64,000 bases of DNA from Enterobacter chengduensis (GCF_001984825.2 NZ_CP043318.1:3100001-3164000), one strand, 5' to 3'; positions 25,266 to 32,692 are shown, counted from the stretch's first letter. The notes: generated by a model not told the origin, from the letters alone. Made by a program: numbers and translations.

Positions 25266-25290
25266 AACAAAAGGCCGCCCGTAGGCAGCC
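25266..25290 (-). terminator. Terminator after the HEPN-like moron
   Basis: GGC.GCC/GGC.GCC stem (25273-25279 with 25284-25290) with a 4-base loop, followed by TTTTG on the minus strand, 22 bases beyond the moron stop codon. Confidence 0.55.
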
Positions 25291-25312
25291 TCGCAGATTC
25301 TATCTATGAATT

Positions 25313-26092
25313 TTACCTTGGGAGGTGATGTCTGAAGCCAACCCATTCAAAAGCATCAAACACATTTTGTATTATTGATTGCACTTTTAACAACGAATCG
25401 AGAGAAACATCGACTACTCCATAGTACCCATTTGCCTTAGTGCAGCCATATTTTGACCCATGTAGATTATCCAAAATCAAATCCCCCTGAGAACCAACGA
25501 TAAAATCGGCATTAACCGGTTTTAATTTTAGGGGTTGTGGTACCTTTTGAGCGTCAAGGCCACGAGCTCTATCTTCCATATGATGGGAAGTGTTTCTCAC
25601 ACCTGTTAAATCAGGGAAGTCACTCTTCAGTTGTAAATGAAGTTCCGCTATTCGCTGTGGTGCTCCATCTGAATTGGCAAGAACCTTCAGAAACTTATCA
25701 ATATTATCTAGTGCATAAAGAAAGCTTCTTGCATGTAAGAACTTTATTCGATGTTGATGGCTTTTAGGAAGTTCACCATTTTTCCACTTTTCTGTTTTGA
25801 AACGCCGATCAACTTCGAACCGTATTTTGTCATAGTTTGCATGTGTCTGATCGCCCAACTCTTGGCAAACTTGGTGGTGTATTATTTTACGTTCTTCTAA
25901 TTCCTGGCGATATTGCTCAGATGTAATTTTGGATGGGCCATTTGAAAACTCTAAAAGAAAAAAATTTAATGCAATATTGGCATCACAGAACGCCGATTCG
26001 AGGTGCCCTAACAAATTTTCAAGTTTTGCTGCTAAGTCCCTGTCTTGATAACCAAGACAATCTCCAGGCTGGATTAGCTCAAGAATGTACAT
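25313..26092 (-). CDS. Moron with HEPN-like RN-x3-H motif (259 residues)
   Basis: Start set at ATG 26092 (MYILELIQPGDC) because AGGAG lies 7 bases upstream; the longer frame from 26152 has no ribosome site. The protein is mostly helical for its first 160 residues and contains GVRNTSHHMEDRARG, in which Arg166-Asn167 and His171 match the Rx4-6H catalytic pattern of HEPN ribonucleases, with the polar residue typical after the Arg. The C-terminal 90 residues are beta-rich. The gene is bracketed by terminators on both sides (26164-26191 and 25266-25290), so it is an autonomous moron between the antiterminator and the late promoter. A defence or superinfection-exclusion role is inferred, not shown. 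Confidence 0.6.
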   Translation of the reverse strand: MYILELIQPGDCLGYQDRDLAAKLENLLGHLESAFCDANIALNFFLLEFSNGPSKITSEQYRQELEERKIIHHQVCQELGDQTHANYDKIRFEVDRRFKTEKWKNGELPKSHQHRIKFLHARSFLYALDNIDKFLKVLANSDGAPQRIAELHLQLKSDFPDLTGVRNTSHHMEDRARGLDAQKVPQPLKLKPVNADFIVGSQGDLILDNLHGSKYGCTKANGYYGVVDVSLDSLLKVQSIIQNVFDAFEWVGFRHHLPR

Positions 26093-26163
26093 TCGCTCGC
26101 TCCTGAGTATTTTTACCAAGCGATTGTAGTACTTGTTGGCGAAAGCATTCAATCAACGCGCTC

Positions 26164-26191
26164 ACAAAAAAACCCGCACTGCTGGCGGGTT
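26164..26191 (-). terminator. Terminator after the DUF1133 gene
   Basis: CCCGC/GCGGG stem (26173-26177 with 26185-26189), flanked by A on one side and T on the other, giving seven T residues on the minus strand. It separates the early operon from the moron. Confidence 0.75.
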
Positions 26192-26243
26192 TATGTTTTG
26201 CTTTATTGCTCAGTACGCTTTACTGTCCCGAGCCTACCACAAT

Positions 26244-26822
26244 TTAAGCACTTTCTTGCTCACCCTGCAACTTAAATCTGTCGGTATTTGTGCCAAACGC
26301 GTCACAAAGTGGAGCGTACAGTATCGATTCTGCCAAACTTACCCAAGTGTCTATGCGGCGGCGGCATGTGATCAAGGTCCAGTCAGGGTGTTTTGCATTG
26401 AGCTCGTTCGCCATCTGGAGCTTGCTCTTGCGTAGCCGGTGACGGTCAACGATGACACCATAGAGGGATCGGTAGTCGTCATTCATGAGGACTGAAGCAA
26501 TAACACCATCCACCTTCAACCCTTCTTCATCAGAGCAGAACGCCAGGCCACTTTTGTTTTTGCTGTCGAGGATTTCGCGCAGGTACGCTTCCAGCTCAGG
26601 TTTAGTGATGCCGGATTTCTTCATTCTGCGCAGCGCATCGTTGATTGCGGTCTTGGTGATTTTTCCGGATGCAAGCAACTGGTTGAACATGTTCCCGCCT
26701 GAACCACCACCGATGTACGACCAGCGACCCCACATGCGGAGCTTGCCCTGTACCCAGATGCTTTCGAGAGTGCGAAGGCGAACCATCTCGCCGGATTTGC
26801 CAACTTCTGAAGGATTGATCAT
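26244..26822 (-). CDS. DUF1133 family protein, probable antiterminator (Q position)
   Basis: 192 residues from ATG 26822 (MINPSEVGKSGEMVRLRTLE), with GGAG 9 bases upstream; an upstream in-frame ATG at 26864 lacks a ribosome site. Matches the DUF1133 pattern (GKLRMWGRWSYIGGGSGGNM; LRRMKKSGITKPELEAYL; a Cys-containing TCRRRIDTWVSLAE). It is the last gene of the leftward early operon before the late promoter region, exactly where lambda has Q, so it very probably lets polymerase pass the two late terminators. The biochemical role of the family is inferred from position. Confidence 0.8.
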   Translation of the reverse strand: MINPSEVGKSGEMVRLRTLESIWVQGKLRMWGRWSYIGGGSGGNMFNQLLASGKITKTAINDALRRMKKSGITKPELEAYLREILDSKNKSGLAFCSDEEGLKVDGVIASVLMNDDYRSLYGVIVDRHRLRKSKLQMANELNAKHPDWTLITCRRRIDTWVSLAESILYAPLCDAFGTNTDRFKLQGEQESA

Positions 26823-26835
26823 GTTGCGTCTCCAC

Positions 26836-27825
26836 TTACGCCAGTACGCCGATTTCCAGCGCACGATCTAAAAACCGAAACAACAGCACCAACTGGTCGC
26901 CGTGCTTCGCTTCAAATGCCACAGGATCAGCGTGCAACTCATCGTGATGCGCTCTGCACAGCGGTATCACAAACAGGTCATGCGCTTTGGTACCCATTCC
27001 ACCCTGCCCGTGGCCTATCAGGTGGTGGGGGTCGTCTGCCGGGTTATTGCAGCAACTGCACTTCTGCGACTTAACCCAGCGGGTGTACTTATCGTTCTCC
27101 CAGCGGCGGCGCTTTGGCCTCAGCATGAAAGATTCGGGTGATTCAGGATCGACCTTCACCGAGACTATCTTCTTAACTTTCTCCTGGAGGATTTCAGTCG
27201 CCGGTAATGACGGAACAATCTCACTTTCCCGCATCACTGAGCTATGCGATTCAGGCTTAATCCTGAGGGCTTTATTGGCCACTGATTCAGGAATAAGGTC
27301 GGCCAGATCGTTACGTACCATCCACCAGCAGAACTCCGGCAGCGTCAGGGTATGGTCTGCATTAAAGCCCAGCATAATATTCACCCTTTCGAGCAGCCAT
27401 TTTACCAGGTTCTGCATGGCAATTCCTGCCAGTCTTTCAGTGGTTTGTTCACGCAACTGGTTATCACAGCCCCAGCAAAGGCGAATGCTTCCGGGTGCAT
27501 GCCGCATTACCGTAAAGTCCTTAGAGTGCCATTCATTATGGGGCCACTGACATTCGAATTTACGTTCAAGCCAGGTATCAAGACTACTCAGTCCACCAGC
27601 ACGCTGAATGACTCTCTCGTTCAGGAAAAGCTCCTCCATACTGACATCATCTGTCAGTGGCTGATGTGCTTCTGGAATAAGCCCTGATGGCAAATGCTGG
27701 ATTGCTTCGGATGGTGTTTCAATTACCACCCGTCCACGACGAAAAAGCCACAGCAACTCGTTTCCAGGGCGGAACAGTACCACCCCTGACATTGGTGCAA
27801 CTTCAGGTGTCAGTATGGCTCTCAC
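26836..27825 (-). CDS. DUF968 family protein with HNH-type zinc site
   Basis: 329 residues. The C-terminal part carries CSCCNNPADDPHHLIGHGQG and then PLCRAHHDELHAD, a Cys/His arrangement like an HNH or zinc-finger nuclease; the N-terminal 200 residues are family-specific (CWGCDNQLREQTTERLAG). Lambdoid phages carry such genes in the nin-like region beside RusA, and a role in recombination or DNA processing is presumed. Starts with GTG, overlapping the RusA stop by 4 bases. Confidence 0.85.
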   Translation of the reverse strand: MRAILTPEVAPMSGVVLFRPGNELLWLFRRGRVVIETPSEAIQHLPSGLIPEAHQPLTDDVSMEELFLNERVIQRAGGLSSLDTWLERKFECQWPHNEWHSKDFTVMRHAPGSIRLCWGCDNQLREQTTERLAGIAMQNLVKWLLERVNIMLGFNADHTLTLPEFCWWMVRNDLADLIPESVANKALRIKPESHSSVMRESEIVPSLPATEILQEKVKKIVSVKVDPESPESFMLRPKRRRWENDKYTRWVKSQKCSCCNNPADDPHHLIGHGQGGMGTKAHDLFVIPLCRAHHDELHADPVAFEAKHGDQLVLLFRFLDRALEIGVLA

Positions 27826-28211
27826 CCTATTACTCCTACCGCTGGTTGATGTTTAGTGATCGCTATTTCAACCCTGCCACCCGGAACTTTAGGGCCCCAC
27901 TCCACCAGCATTCGCTGCACCTGACTGTCATCCTCCCAGATGCCAGCGTGACTAAGTGCGTCAAACAGAGCCTTGTTGTAATTGTCGATATCGCGGCGGC
28001 GTGCATCTGGCGGAAAGAGAAGTATCTCCACCGCAGCTGGTGACGATGATGGTTTTGGAAGGCAACGCAGTTGCTCAATTATCGCTGCGCATGCCGCACT
28101 CTGATATGCCCTGCCTTTCTCACTGATAAGATGGCGGCCTTTTAACGGCCCCTTGTTCGGGGCTCGCCAGTAGGTGTTTACGCTCGGAGGGAACGGGAGC
28201 ACCAGTTTCAT
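27822..28211 (-). CDS. rusA: RusA family Holliday-junction resolvase
   Basis: 129 residues from ATG 28211 (MKLVLPFPPSVNTYWR), preceded by GGGAG. The RusA signature is complete: an N-terminal PFPPSVNTYWR, and the acidic catalytic region PPDARRRDIDNYNKALFDAL. It resolves branched DNA during phage replication and recombination. Confidence 0.95.
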   Translation of the reverse strand: MKLVLPFPPSVNTYWRAPNKGPLKGRHLISEKGRAYQSAACAAIIEQLRCLPKPSSSPAAVEILLFPPDARRRDIDNYNKALFDALSHAGIWEDDSQVQRMLVEWGPKVPGGRVEIAITKHQPAVGVIG

Positions 28212-28528
28212 AAACTCACTCCCTGTTTTTTCAGCCATTCAACAGCGTTATCTCTGGCCATGTCTCCACCGGATAGCAGGCCTTTAATGATCGCTACCGG
28301 ATCAGCATCCAATTCTGTTTTGACGACGGTAATGCCCCTGGCAGCGCCAGGAGCAATGGAGAGGTAACCTTTTTTCTTTAGCGCCTTCACATGCTCAGCA
28401 GCAGCGTTCGGTGATGCACAGCCAATTAATTCAGCAAGCTCCAGAATAGTCGGCGGGAAACCGGTTAGGTCCTTGTAAAGCACGATGGCATCCAGAACAT
28501 CATTCTGACGCGGCGTTAATTTCATCAT
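28208..28528 (-). CDS. LexA-like winged-helix DNA-binding protein
   Basis: 106 residues. Residues 1-65 match the LexA N-terminal domain (TPRQNDVLDAIVLYKDLTGF PPTILELAE). There is no C-terminal S24 protease domain, so it is not self-cleaving. The DNA target is unknown; it may bind near the origin or early promoters. Overlaps the replication gene by 4 bases. Confidence 0.85.
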   Translation of the reverse strand: MMKLTPRQNDVLDAIVLYKDLTGFPPTILELAELIGCASPNAAAEHVKALKKKGYLSIAPGAARGITVVKTELDADPVAIIKGLLSGGDMARDNAVEWLKKQGVSL

Positions 28529-29451
28529 GAATTTGCTCCTCTGAAACCTGCCGGGACTTTGCTGTAGTCAGTGTTCTGGAAACTGGAGCGGAAAACCCCA
28601 TCTTCTCGTGCCCACTCTCCGTTGATACGAGGTGGACGCCCAGCTTTGGCCCAGCTGTTGGCTGACTTCAGGTAGCCAGGAAACTTTGTTGGCTGGAAAA
28701 GAGTCTGTGGGCGAAGGTAAGCCGACATAGTGAGATCTTCGCTCCACTTCGCGTTGCAGTAATCCACCACCAGCGATAACTCTTCAACGGTGTAACCTTC
28801 CCCGATTCGGGCACGAATGTTTTGCAGGGAGGTTGTTGAAACCTGATAACGCGAACTGGTCACCTGGTTCAGATGGTTTAAAACCTGTTTAGCCTGATCG
28901 GTGATCAACACATCACCGTCTGGTTGCGGCGCAACCGGACAAATAGGTTTTTTAATATCTGTAGTATTCTCTGTTGTATTCTCTGTAAGAACATCAGTGC
29001 ATTTTGACCTGATGAGAGCGGTTCGTTTTGACCCGTTGGAGCGTTTCACTTTGACCTCTTCCATCGGTTCATTTTGACCTGATGGAATAGTGCATTTTGA
29101 ACTCTTCGATTTGGTCACTTTGACCTCATCTAAAAGCTCGCTTTCGTAGTTGATCGTGTAGTAGTTCGTCATGTCGCGCTGAGACTTGTTCAGTTGCTCA
29201 ACTTTGAGAACTCCGAGGTTCTTCAGGCGAGTGAATGTGCGCTTCAGCGTAGACTCTGACCAGAACGGAAACTGCTCCAGCCACTGCTCGGTGGTGTTGT
29301 AAATCCAGCGCACGCCGTCACGCTCCAGTCCGGAGGTGGTTTCTTTAAGCCAGTAGTTAACCTGCTGCAACGCAATAGCCTCGTTAAGGCCAATGCTGTA
29401 TGCAAGGTCAGGGTTTATCACTATCGGCCGGGATGGCATCAACAGGCTCAT
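28525..29451 (-). CDS. Phage replication initiation protein (O-like)
   Basis: 308 residues. Residues 1-115 are a winged-helix replication domain (SIGLNEAIALQQVNYWLKET; WSESTLKRTFTRLKNLGVL). Residues 185-270 match the conserved phage C-terminal domain (QAKQVLNHLNQVTSSRY; FPGYLKSANSWAK). The linker (residues 105-165) is encoded by DNA with six iterons, so the gene also holds the probable origin, as lambda O does. AAAGGA precedes ATG 29451. No helicase (P-like or DnaB-like) gene follows, so a host helicase must be loaded. Confidence 0.9.
   Translation of the reverse strand: MSLLMPSRPIVINPDLAYSIGLNEAIALQQVNYWLKETTSGLERDGVRWIYNTTEQWLEQFPFWSESTLKRTFTRLKNLGVLKVEQLNKSQRDMTNYYTINYESELLDEVKVTKSKSSKCTIPSGQNEPMEEVKVKRSNGSKRTALIRSKCTDVLTENTTENTTDIKKPICPVAPQPDGDVLITDQAKQVLNHLNQVTSSRYQVSTTSLQNIRARIGEGYTVEELSLVVDYCNAKWSEDLTMSAYLRPQTLFQPTKFPGYLKSANSWAKAGRPPRINGEWAREDGVFRSSFQNTDYSKVPAGFRGANS
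28941..29126. other. Probable prophage replication origin: six iterons plus AT-rich tract
   Basis: The 11-mer CAYTTTGACCT and close variants recur at 29000, 29024, 29047, 29070, 29093 and 29116, i.e. spaced 24, 23, 23, 23 and 23 bp. Four copies match the CAYTTTGACCT consensus exactly; the others are CGTTTTGACCC and CATTTTGAACT. An AT-rich stretch with two GTATTCTCTGT repeats lies alongside at 28941-28990. Iterons inside the initiator gene beside an AT-rich region are the architecture of the lambda origin. Confidence 0.85.
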
Positions 29452-29620
29452 GGTCGTCCTTTAACTCTGTAAATTTACGCTGGAATTGCTCAAGAGGGCT
29501 GAAGCACTCATGATCGTACCCTTCGCGAAGGTATATAACGCGTCGAGTCTGTGGCTCCCATCTGATGACATGGACCGGGACGCCGTAGTGGTCCTTGAAC
29601 CGCCGGTTAACTTCAGCCAT
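29408..29620 (-). CDS. DUF4222 family protein
   Basis: 70 residues: MAEVNRRFKDHYGVPVHVIR ... VIYLREGYDHECFSPLEQFQRKFTEL, the pattern of the small DUF4222 phage family. It overlaps the replication gene by 44 bases. Function unknown. Confidence 0.8.
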   Translation of the reverse strand: MAEVNRRFKDHYGVPVHVIRWEPQTRRVIYLREGYDHECFSPLEQFQRKFTELKDDHEPVDAIPADSDKP

Positions 29621-29799
29621 TCCTCACGCCCCTTCTCGTTCATCAGAACAAAAGCCTCTACCATCGCGTTCTCAGGCTGGTAGTTGTTCGTGTCAGCCTG
29701 CTCGTTTAATCTCTCCACATAGCCGAACGGGGAATCTTTTCCCACCAGTGGAAGGCATCTGAATTGCTTCGCTGGTCTCAATCGGTTTAAACTGTTCAT
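29461..29799 (-). CDS. Hypothetical early protein (112 residues)
   Basis: ATG at 29799 with GGAGAAA about 10 bases upstream. The first 65 residues (KQFRCLPLVGKDSPFGYVE; MVEAFVLMNEKGREEWLKLT) look like a real protein. The last 45 are Ser/Thr-rich and coded by the same DNA as the DUF4222 gene in another frame. The true protein may once have ended nearer 29620. Not recognised. Confidence 0.5.
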   Translation of the reverse strand: MNSLNRLRPAKQFRCLPLVGKDSPFGYVERLNEQADTNNYQPENAMVEAFVLMNEKGREEWLKLTGGSRTTTASRSMSSDGSHRLDALYTFAKGTIMSASALLSNSSVNLQS

Positions 29800-29860
29800 G
29801 CGTTAGTTTCTCCACTGAATACGACACGCCAAGACGCCCGGAGCTGCACACTCGCGGGCG

Positions 29861-30331
29861 TCACTTTTTTTGGCTTTGCTTACGGCTAAACAGCGCGACA
29901 ATCGCGCGGATTTCTTCTTCACGTGCTGCCAAGTGACGGCGGTGATACTCATTAATTTCGTCCGCTTCATGGGGTTCTATCACTCCGTCTTCCAGTGCTT
30001 TCTGAATAACGGTATCGACGCGTCCGCGAGCAGCTGATGTACGCAAAGCACGATCAAACAAGTCGACACGGTCCAGGTCTTTCAGGTGTGGTACATCCAC
30101 CAGCAGTGCTCCGCGACGACGAGCGAAGTAATCCGCTAGGAGAGACGTATTTGAAATGTCTTCCATTGCTTCCAGCTCGTTAACTTCGAAGAAGCGACAG
30201 CCGTTCTTCTCGTACAGGTTGTTGTTGAATTGCGTTACTGACATGCCAAGAGCACCGGCCATTGCCTCACGGCCACCGGGAAACGCTTTGCACATCGCTT
30301 TCACTACTTCTTTCAGGCTTGGCTCTACCAT
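29861..30331 (-). CDS. CII-type regulator (YmfL / CP76-like)
   Basis: 156 residues from ATG 30331 (MVEPSLKEVVKAMCKAFPGG), with AAGGA 10 bases upstream; in-frame residues upstream are not conserved-looking. An N-terminal helix-turn-helix (AMAGALGMSVTQFNNNLYE) is followed by a helical tail rich in Arg/Glu. It stands after cro, the position of cII, and matches the YmfL-type family of CII-like regulators. Confidence 0.8.
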   Translation of the reverse strand: MVEPSLKEVVKAMCKAFPGGREAMAGALGMSVTQFNNNLYEKNGCRFFEVNELEAMEDISNTSLLADYFARRRGALLVDVPHLKDLDRVDLFDRALRTSAARGRVDTVIQKALEDGVIEPHEADEINEYHRRHLAAREEEIRAIVALFSRKQSQKK

Positions 30332-30356
30332 GTTGTTTTTCCTTTGGTAGTTATGT

Positions 30357-30581
30357 TTATGCAGCCGTTTCACTAGACTGCAGAGGTGGGAAAACATCAT
30401 CAATACTGACTTCTGCGCCGAAATCATTGAGCGCAGAAACGATTGCACGGCACTGATCGATGTTCATTTTCCTTTTGCTGTTTTCGTAGTGACAAACAGC
30501 CCCTTTTGTTACGCCAAGTGCACTTGCTAAGTGCCCTTGTGTAATACCCAGCTTTGTTCTTATTGCTCGAAGATTATTCAT
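30357..30581 (-). CDS. cro: Cro-like repressor
   Basis: 74 residues with a Cro/CI helix-turn-helix ([22 protein letters not shown]). It is the first gene of the leftward early transcript from the pR-like promoter, divergent from cI, and GGGAG precedes its ATG. It should bind the same operators as CI. Confidence 0.88.
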   Translation of the reverse strand: MNNLRAIRTKLGITQGHLASALGVTKGAVCHYENSKRKMNIDQCRAIVSALNDFGAEVSIDDVFPPLQSSETAA

Positions 30582-30604
30582 TACGTTCTCCCGTTAACAA
30601 TATG

Positions 30605-30633
30605 AATATACATTTTGTATCTTAAATTCACAA
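30605..30633 (-). promoter_or_regulatory. Early promoter toward cro (pR-like)
   Basis: TTGTGA (30633-30628), a 17-base spacer and TATATT (30610-30605) on the minus strand. The -10 region is overlapped by the operator at 30608-30620, so repressor binding there would block polymerase. Confidence 0.75.
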
Positions 30634-30679
30634 GTGAGATATACATTTTGTGACTCGATTAAAAGTATACGGGTTGTAT
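30608..30679. promoter_or_regulatory. CI/Cro operator cluster (OR-like), three sites
   Basis: Three 13-bp sites of the form ATACR-NNN-YGTAT: ATACATTTTGTAT (30608), ATACATTTTGTGA (30641) and ATACGGGTTGTAT (30667). They lie between the divergent cro and cI genes. The first and third are near-perfect dyads. The same motif recurs at 31458-31522. Confidence 0.82.
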
Positions 30680-30688
30680 TATTTTGGT

Positions 30689-31348
30689 ATGACGATGAAA
30701 TGGTACGACCTAGCTAAATCCCTGATGAAATCACAGGGAATTACTCAAGAGCAGATGGCAGAACATCTTGGCATAACCAAAGGTGCAGTAAGCCATTGGT
30801 TGAATGCTCGGCGTCAGCCTAGCCTGGAGGAGATCGCACGAATCCTAGAGTTTTTAGGGAAAAAAAATTTTTCTGTTGGTGCGGGTGGTTTAATAGTTGA
30901 TGAGACCCTCAAAGGGGATGTTGAGTACGTTGGCAGGTACAAGCCAGGTAAAAAGTATCCGGTATTAAGTAGCGTCAAAGCTGGGGCTTGGGGGGAAGCT
31001 GTAGAAGCTTATACCCTGAAAGATATCGATCTATGGCTTGAGTCTGATGCTCATATCCAGGGAGAGGCATTCTGGCTAGAAGTTGAAGGTGATTCTATGA
31101 CAGCACCAGTTGGCCTGAGTATTCCTGAGGGTACCTTTGTCTTGTTCGATACAGGAAGAGATCCTATAAACGGTAGCTTGGTGATTGCAAAACTATCAGA
31201 TACAAATGAAGCCACTTTCAAAAAATTGATCATTGATGGGGGCCAAAAATATTTAAAAGGACTAAATCCGCAATGGCCCCTTGTTCCAATTAATGGTAAC
31301 TGTCGAATCATTGGTGTTGCCGTTGAAACTAAGCTACGACTTCTCTAA
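30689..31348 (+). CDS. cI: CI prophage repressor (XRE HTH + S24 peptidase)
   Basis: About 219 residues if started at ATG 30689 (MTMKWYDLAKSLM). An HTH (GITQEQMAEHLGITKGAVSH) and a LexA-type S24 domain are present: Ala-Gly cleavage site in SVKAGAWG, catalytic Ser in EGDSMTAP and Lys in VIAKLSD. RecA-stimulated self-cleavage and SOS induction are therefore expected. No ribosome site precedes either early ATG, and TATTAT lies just upstream, so a leaderless message like that of lambda pRM is likely. Confidence 0.92.
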   Translation: MTMKWYDLAKSLMKSQGITQEQMAEHLGITKGAVSHWLNARRQPSLEEIARILEFLGKKNFSVGAGGLIVDETLKGDVEYVGRYKPGKKYPVLSSVKAGAWGEAVEAYTLKDIDLWLESDAHIQGEAFWLEVEGDSMTAPVGLSIPEGTFVLFDTGRDPINGSLVIAKLSDTNEATFKKLIIDGGQKYLKGLNPQWPLVPINGNCRIIGVAVETKLRLL

Positions 31349-31360
31349 AAATCATACGAT

Positions 31361-31380
31361 GCCCAGCGACCCGCTGGGTT
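31361..31380 (+). terminator. Probable terminator after cI
   Basis: Perfect 7-bp stem CCCAGCG/CGCTGGG with a 3-base loop, 13 bases after the cI stop. The T tail is short (TTCTAT), so strength is uncertain. Confidence 0.5.
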
Positions 31381-31457
31381 CTATGAATCATACTTCGCTC
31401 CACGTCTAAATAATCTAACACTCAACTATCAACAACAATTCTTTCGTTAATAAACAA

Positions 31458-31522
31458 ATACATAATGTTAATCATGATTTTTGTATACAAATCGTATTGA
31501 CCAAAATGAATACGTTTTGTAT
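31458..31522. promoter_or_regulatory. Second operator cluster (OL-like), three sites
   Basis: ATACATAATGTTA (31458, weakest), ATACAAATCGTAT (31485) and ATACGTTTTGTAT (31510), spaced 27 and 25 bp. Same consensus as the sites near cro. The last two overlap the -35 and -10 of the rightward promoter. Confidence 0.8.
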
Positions 31523-31525
31523 ATT
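31497..31525 (+). promoter_or_regulatory. Early promoter of the rightward operon (pL-like)
   Basis: TTGACC (31497-31502), exactly 17 bases, then TATATT (31520-31525). Embedded in CI operators, it should drive the operon from 31561 through int and be silent in the lysogen. Confidence 0.82.
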
Positions 31526-31560
31526 CAAATCATCGACAGTGAACATTATGGGTGTCAGGA

Positions 31561-31764
31561 ATGAAGATAGAGTTGGTAGTTGACGGAAAAATTACTGCCG
31601 AGTGCAGTGATGAGTCGCAGTTTCTGGCGTTCAATGCGGCAGTTTTTAGCGCTCTTTCAGACATGCAAATTACCCTTCATGCCGAACGAAGGGCTCGAGC
31701 AAAATCAAAAATGGCGGCCTTCAACGAGAAATTTTTTAAAACGGATCCCACGGGTCGCAATTGA
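31561..31764 (+). CDS. First early gene of the rightward operon, unknown function
   Basis: 67 residues (MKIELVVDGKITAECSDESQ) with AGGA directly upstream of ATG 31561; a GTG three codons earlier is possible. A beta-hairpin-like N-terminus is followed by a basic helical tail (HAERRARAKSKMAAFNEKF). First product made after induction, so possibly a host takeover protein; not recognised. Confidence 0.65.
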   Translation: MKIELVVDGKITAECSDESQFLAFNAAVFSALSDMQITLHAERRARAKSKMAAFNEKFFKTDPTGRN

Positions 31765-31969
31765 GCGAATCCAGAAGCTTGATGGTCTGATAGGTAATGG
31801 CTTCTTGTTTTACAGTGCTTTCTGGGCTTGAAAGTTGATCGCGCAATAATTGTATCTGGTTATGCAGGTCATCTGATAGTGGACCCTCGTTAGCACAGAT
31901 TGCAGCTGAAATTGTCTTAATCGCAGCTTCAATAGCAGTGAGTCTTAACTCAGTAATATCGTTATTCAT
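31736..31969 (-). CDS. Small convergent protein (77 residues)
   Basis: ATG at 31969 (MNNDITELRLTAIEAAIKTI), all-helical with a hydrophilic tail (LLDSLNCDPWDPF). It is read against the early operon and overlaps the end of the first early gene by 29 bases. No clear ribosome site, so moderate support only. It could be expressed in the lysogen, when pL is silent. Confidence 0.5.
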   Translation of the reverse strand: MNNDITELRLTAIEAAIKTISAAICANEGPLSDDLHNQIQLLRDQLSSPESTVKQEAITYQTIKLLDSLNCDPWDPF

Positions 31970-32111
31970 AGGGTTAACTTCTTGGCTGTGTGAGAACTCC
32001 AAGAATACCACTGAGCCTGACGTGGTGAAAAGACAGGCAAAGTTTTCATTGCTGTGTGTAGTCTTGGCGGTCGGCAGTTGTGAATGTCCTTAATGTCGAC
32101 CGCCCCTTTTA

Positions 32112-32193
32112 CACAATTGAAAGCGCGTTCAGCCGGTTCCTTGAGAGGCCTCAGTCGTTAAATCAACCTCAGGAGAACGCGCTCCCAATTGTG
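32112..32193 (+). ncRNA. Strong inverted repeat in the early leader; candidate structured RNA
   Basis: Arms 32112-32130 and 32175-32193 pair over 19 bases with a central 2-base mismatch (CACAATTG-AA-AGCGCGTTC against its complement). The 44-base loop contains GAGGCCTC, itself a palindrome. No ORF uses this region. It would lie in the pL transcript, about 600 bases from the promoter. Confidence 0.45.
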
Positions 32194-32298
32194 GAGAAAT
32201 AACGTGTCGACATTGCAGTGTCGATTATGGCTGCCAGCCTCAAGCATCCTCCGGGTGTTTGGTGATGGTAATAACGCCATCTCAACCAACAGGAGACG

Positions 32299-32385
32299 AT
32301 GTGCCTGTTCTGGTTGGATTGGAAAAATGTTCTTAGCCCGCTTCGCGGCGGGCACTTTTTCTGGAGGCAGCATGTCTGCGAATGA
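32299..32385 (+). CDS. 28-residue leader ORF spanning a terminator-like hairpin
   Basis: AGGAG 6 bases before ATG 32299; starts MCLFWLDWKNVLSPLRGG. The stem GCCCGC/GCGGGC followed by CACTTTTT lies inside it (around 32335-32360), and it overlaps the start of the next gene at 32372. Either a real small protein or a leader coupling translation to termination. Confidence 0.45.
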   Translation: MCLFWLDWKNVLSPLRGGHFFWRQHVCE

Positions 32386-32692
32386 TTTGGCTGTTAAGTA
32401 TGGTACTTATCAGCCCGAAAATTTACTGGTCATTCTTCCACTTGAAGAAGCGTCAGACATTATACGTGAAAGTCTCCGCACCGAGGTTCGCAACGAGCTG
32501 GAATATGAATACGATGACCGTATTTCTTCTGCTGAAGAAGAGGCATCTGATTGGGAATCACGGGCAGATAGTTACGAATGCGATGCGATTAGTTTTGCTA
32601 GGGCGATAGAGAAAGCCTTGCTTGCACCAACTCAGGAGGAAGCAAAGATTATTCTCGAGCGCGTTCGTTCTGATAATCGCGAATATTTTTAA
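32372..32692 (+). CDS. Acidic early protein of unknown function
   Basis: 106 residues from ATG 32372 (MSANDLAVKYGTYQPENLLV), with TGGAGGC 7 bases upstream; the frame is open further upstream but that part is leader. The middle is strongly acidic and helical (EYEYDDRISSAEEEASDWES). Acidic small early proteins can mimic DNA, but nothing identifies a target. Confidence 0.7.
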   Translation: MSANDLAVKYGTYQPENLLVILPLEEASDIIRESLRTEVRNELEYEYDDRISSAEEEASDWESRADSYECDAISFARAIEKALLAPTQEEAKIILERVRSDNREYF

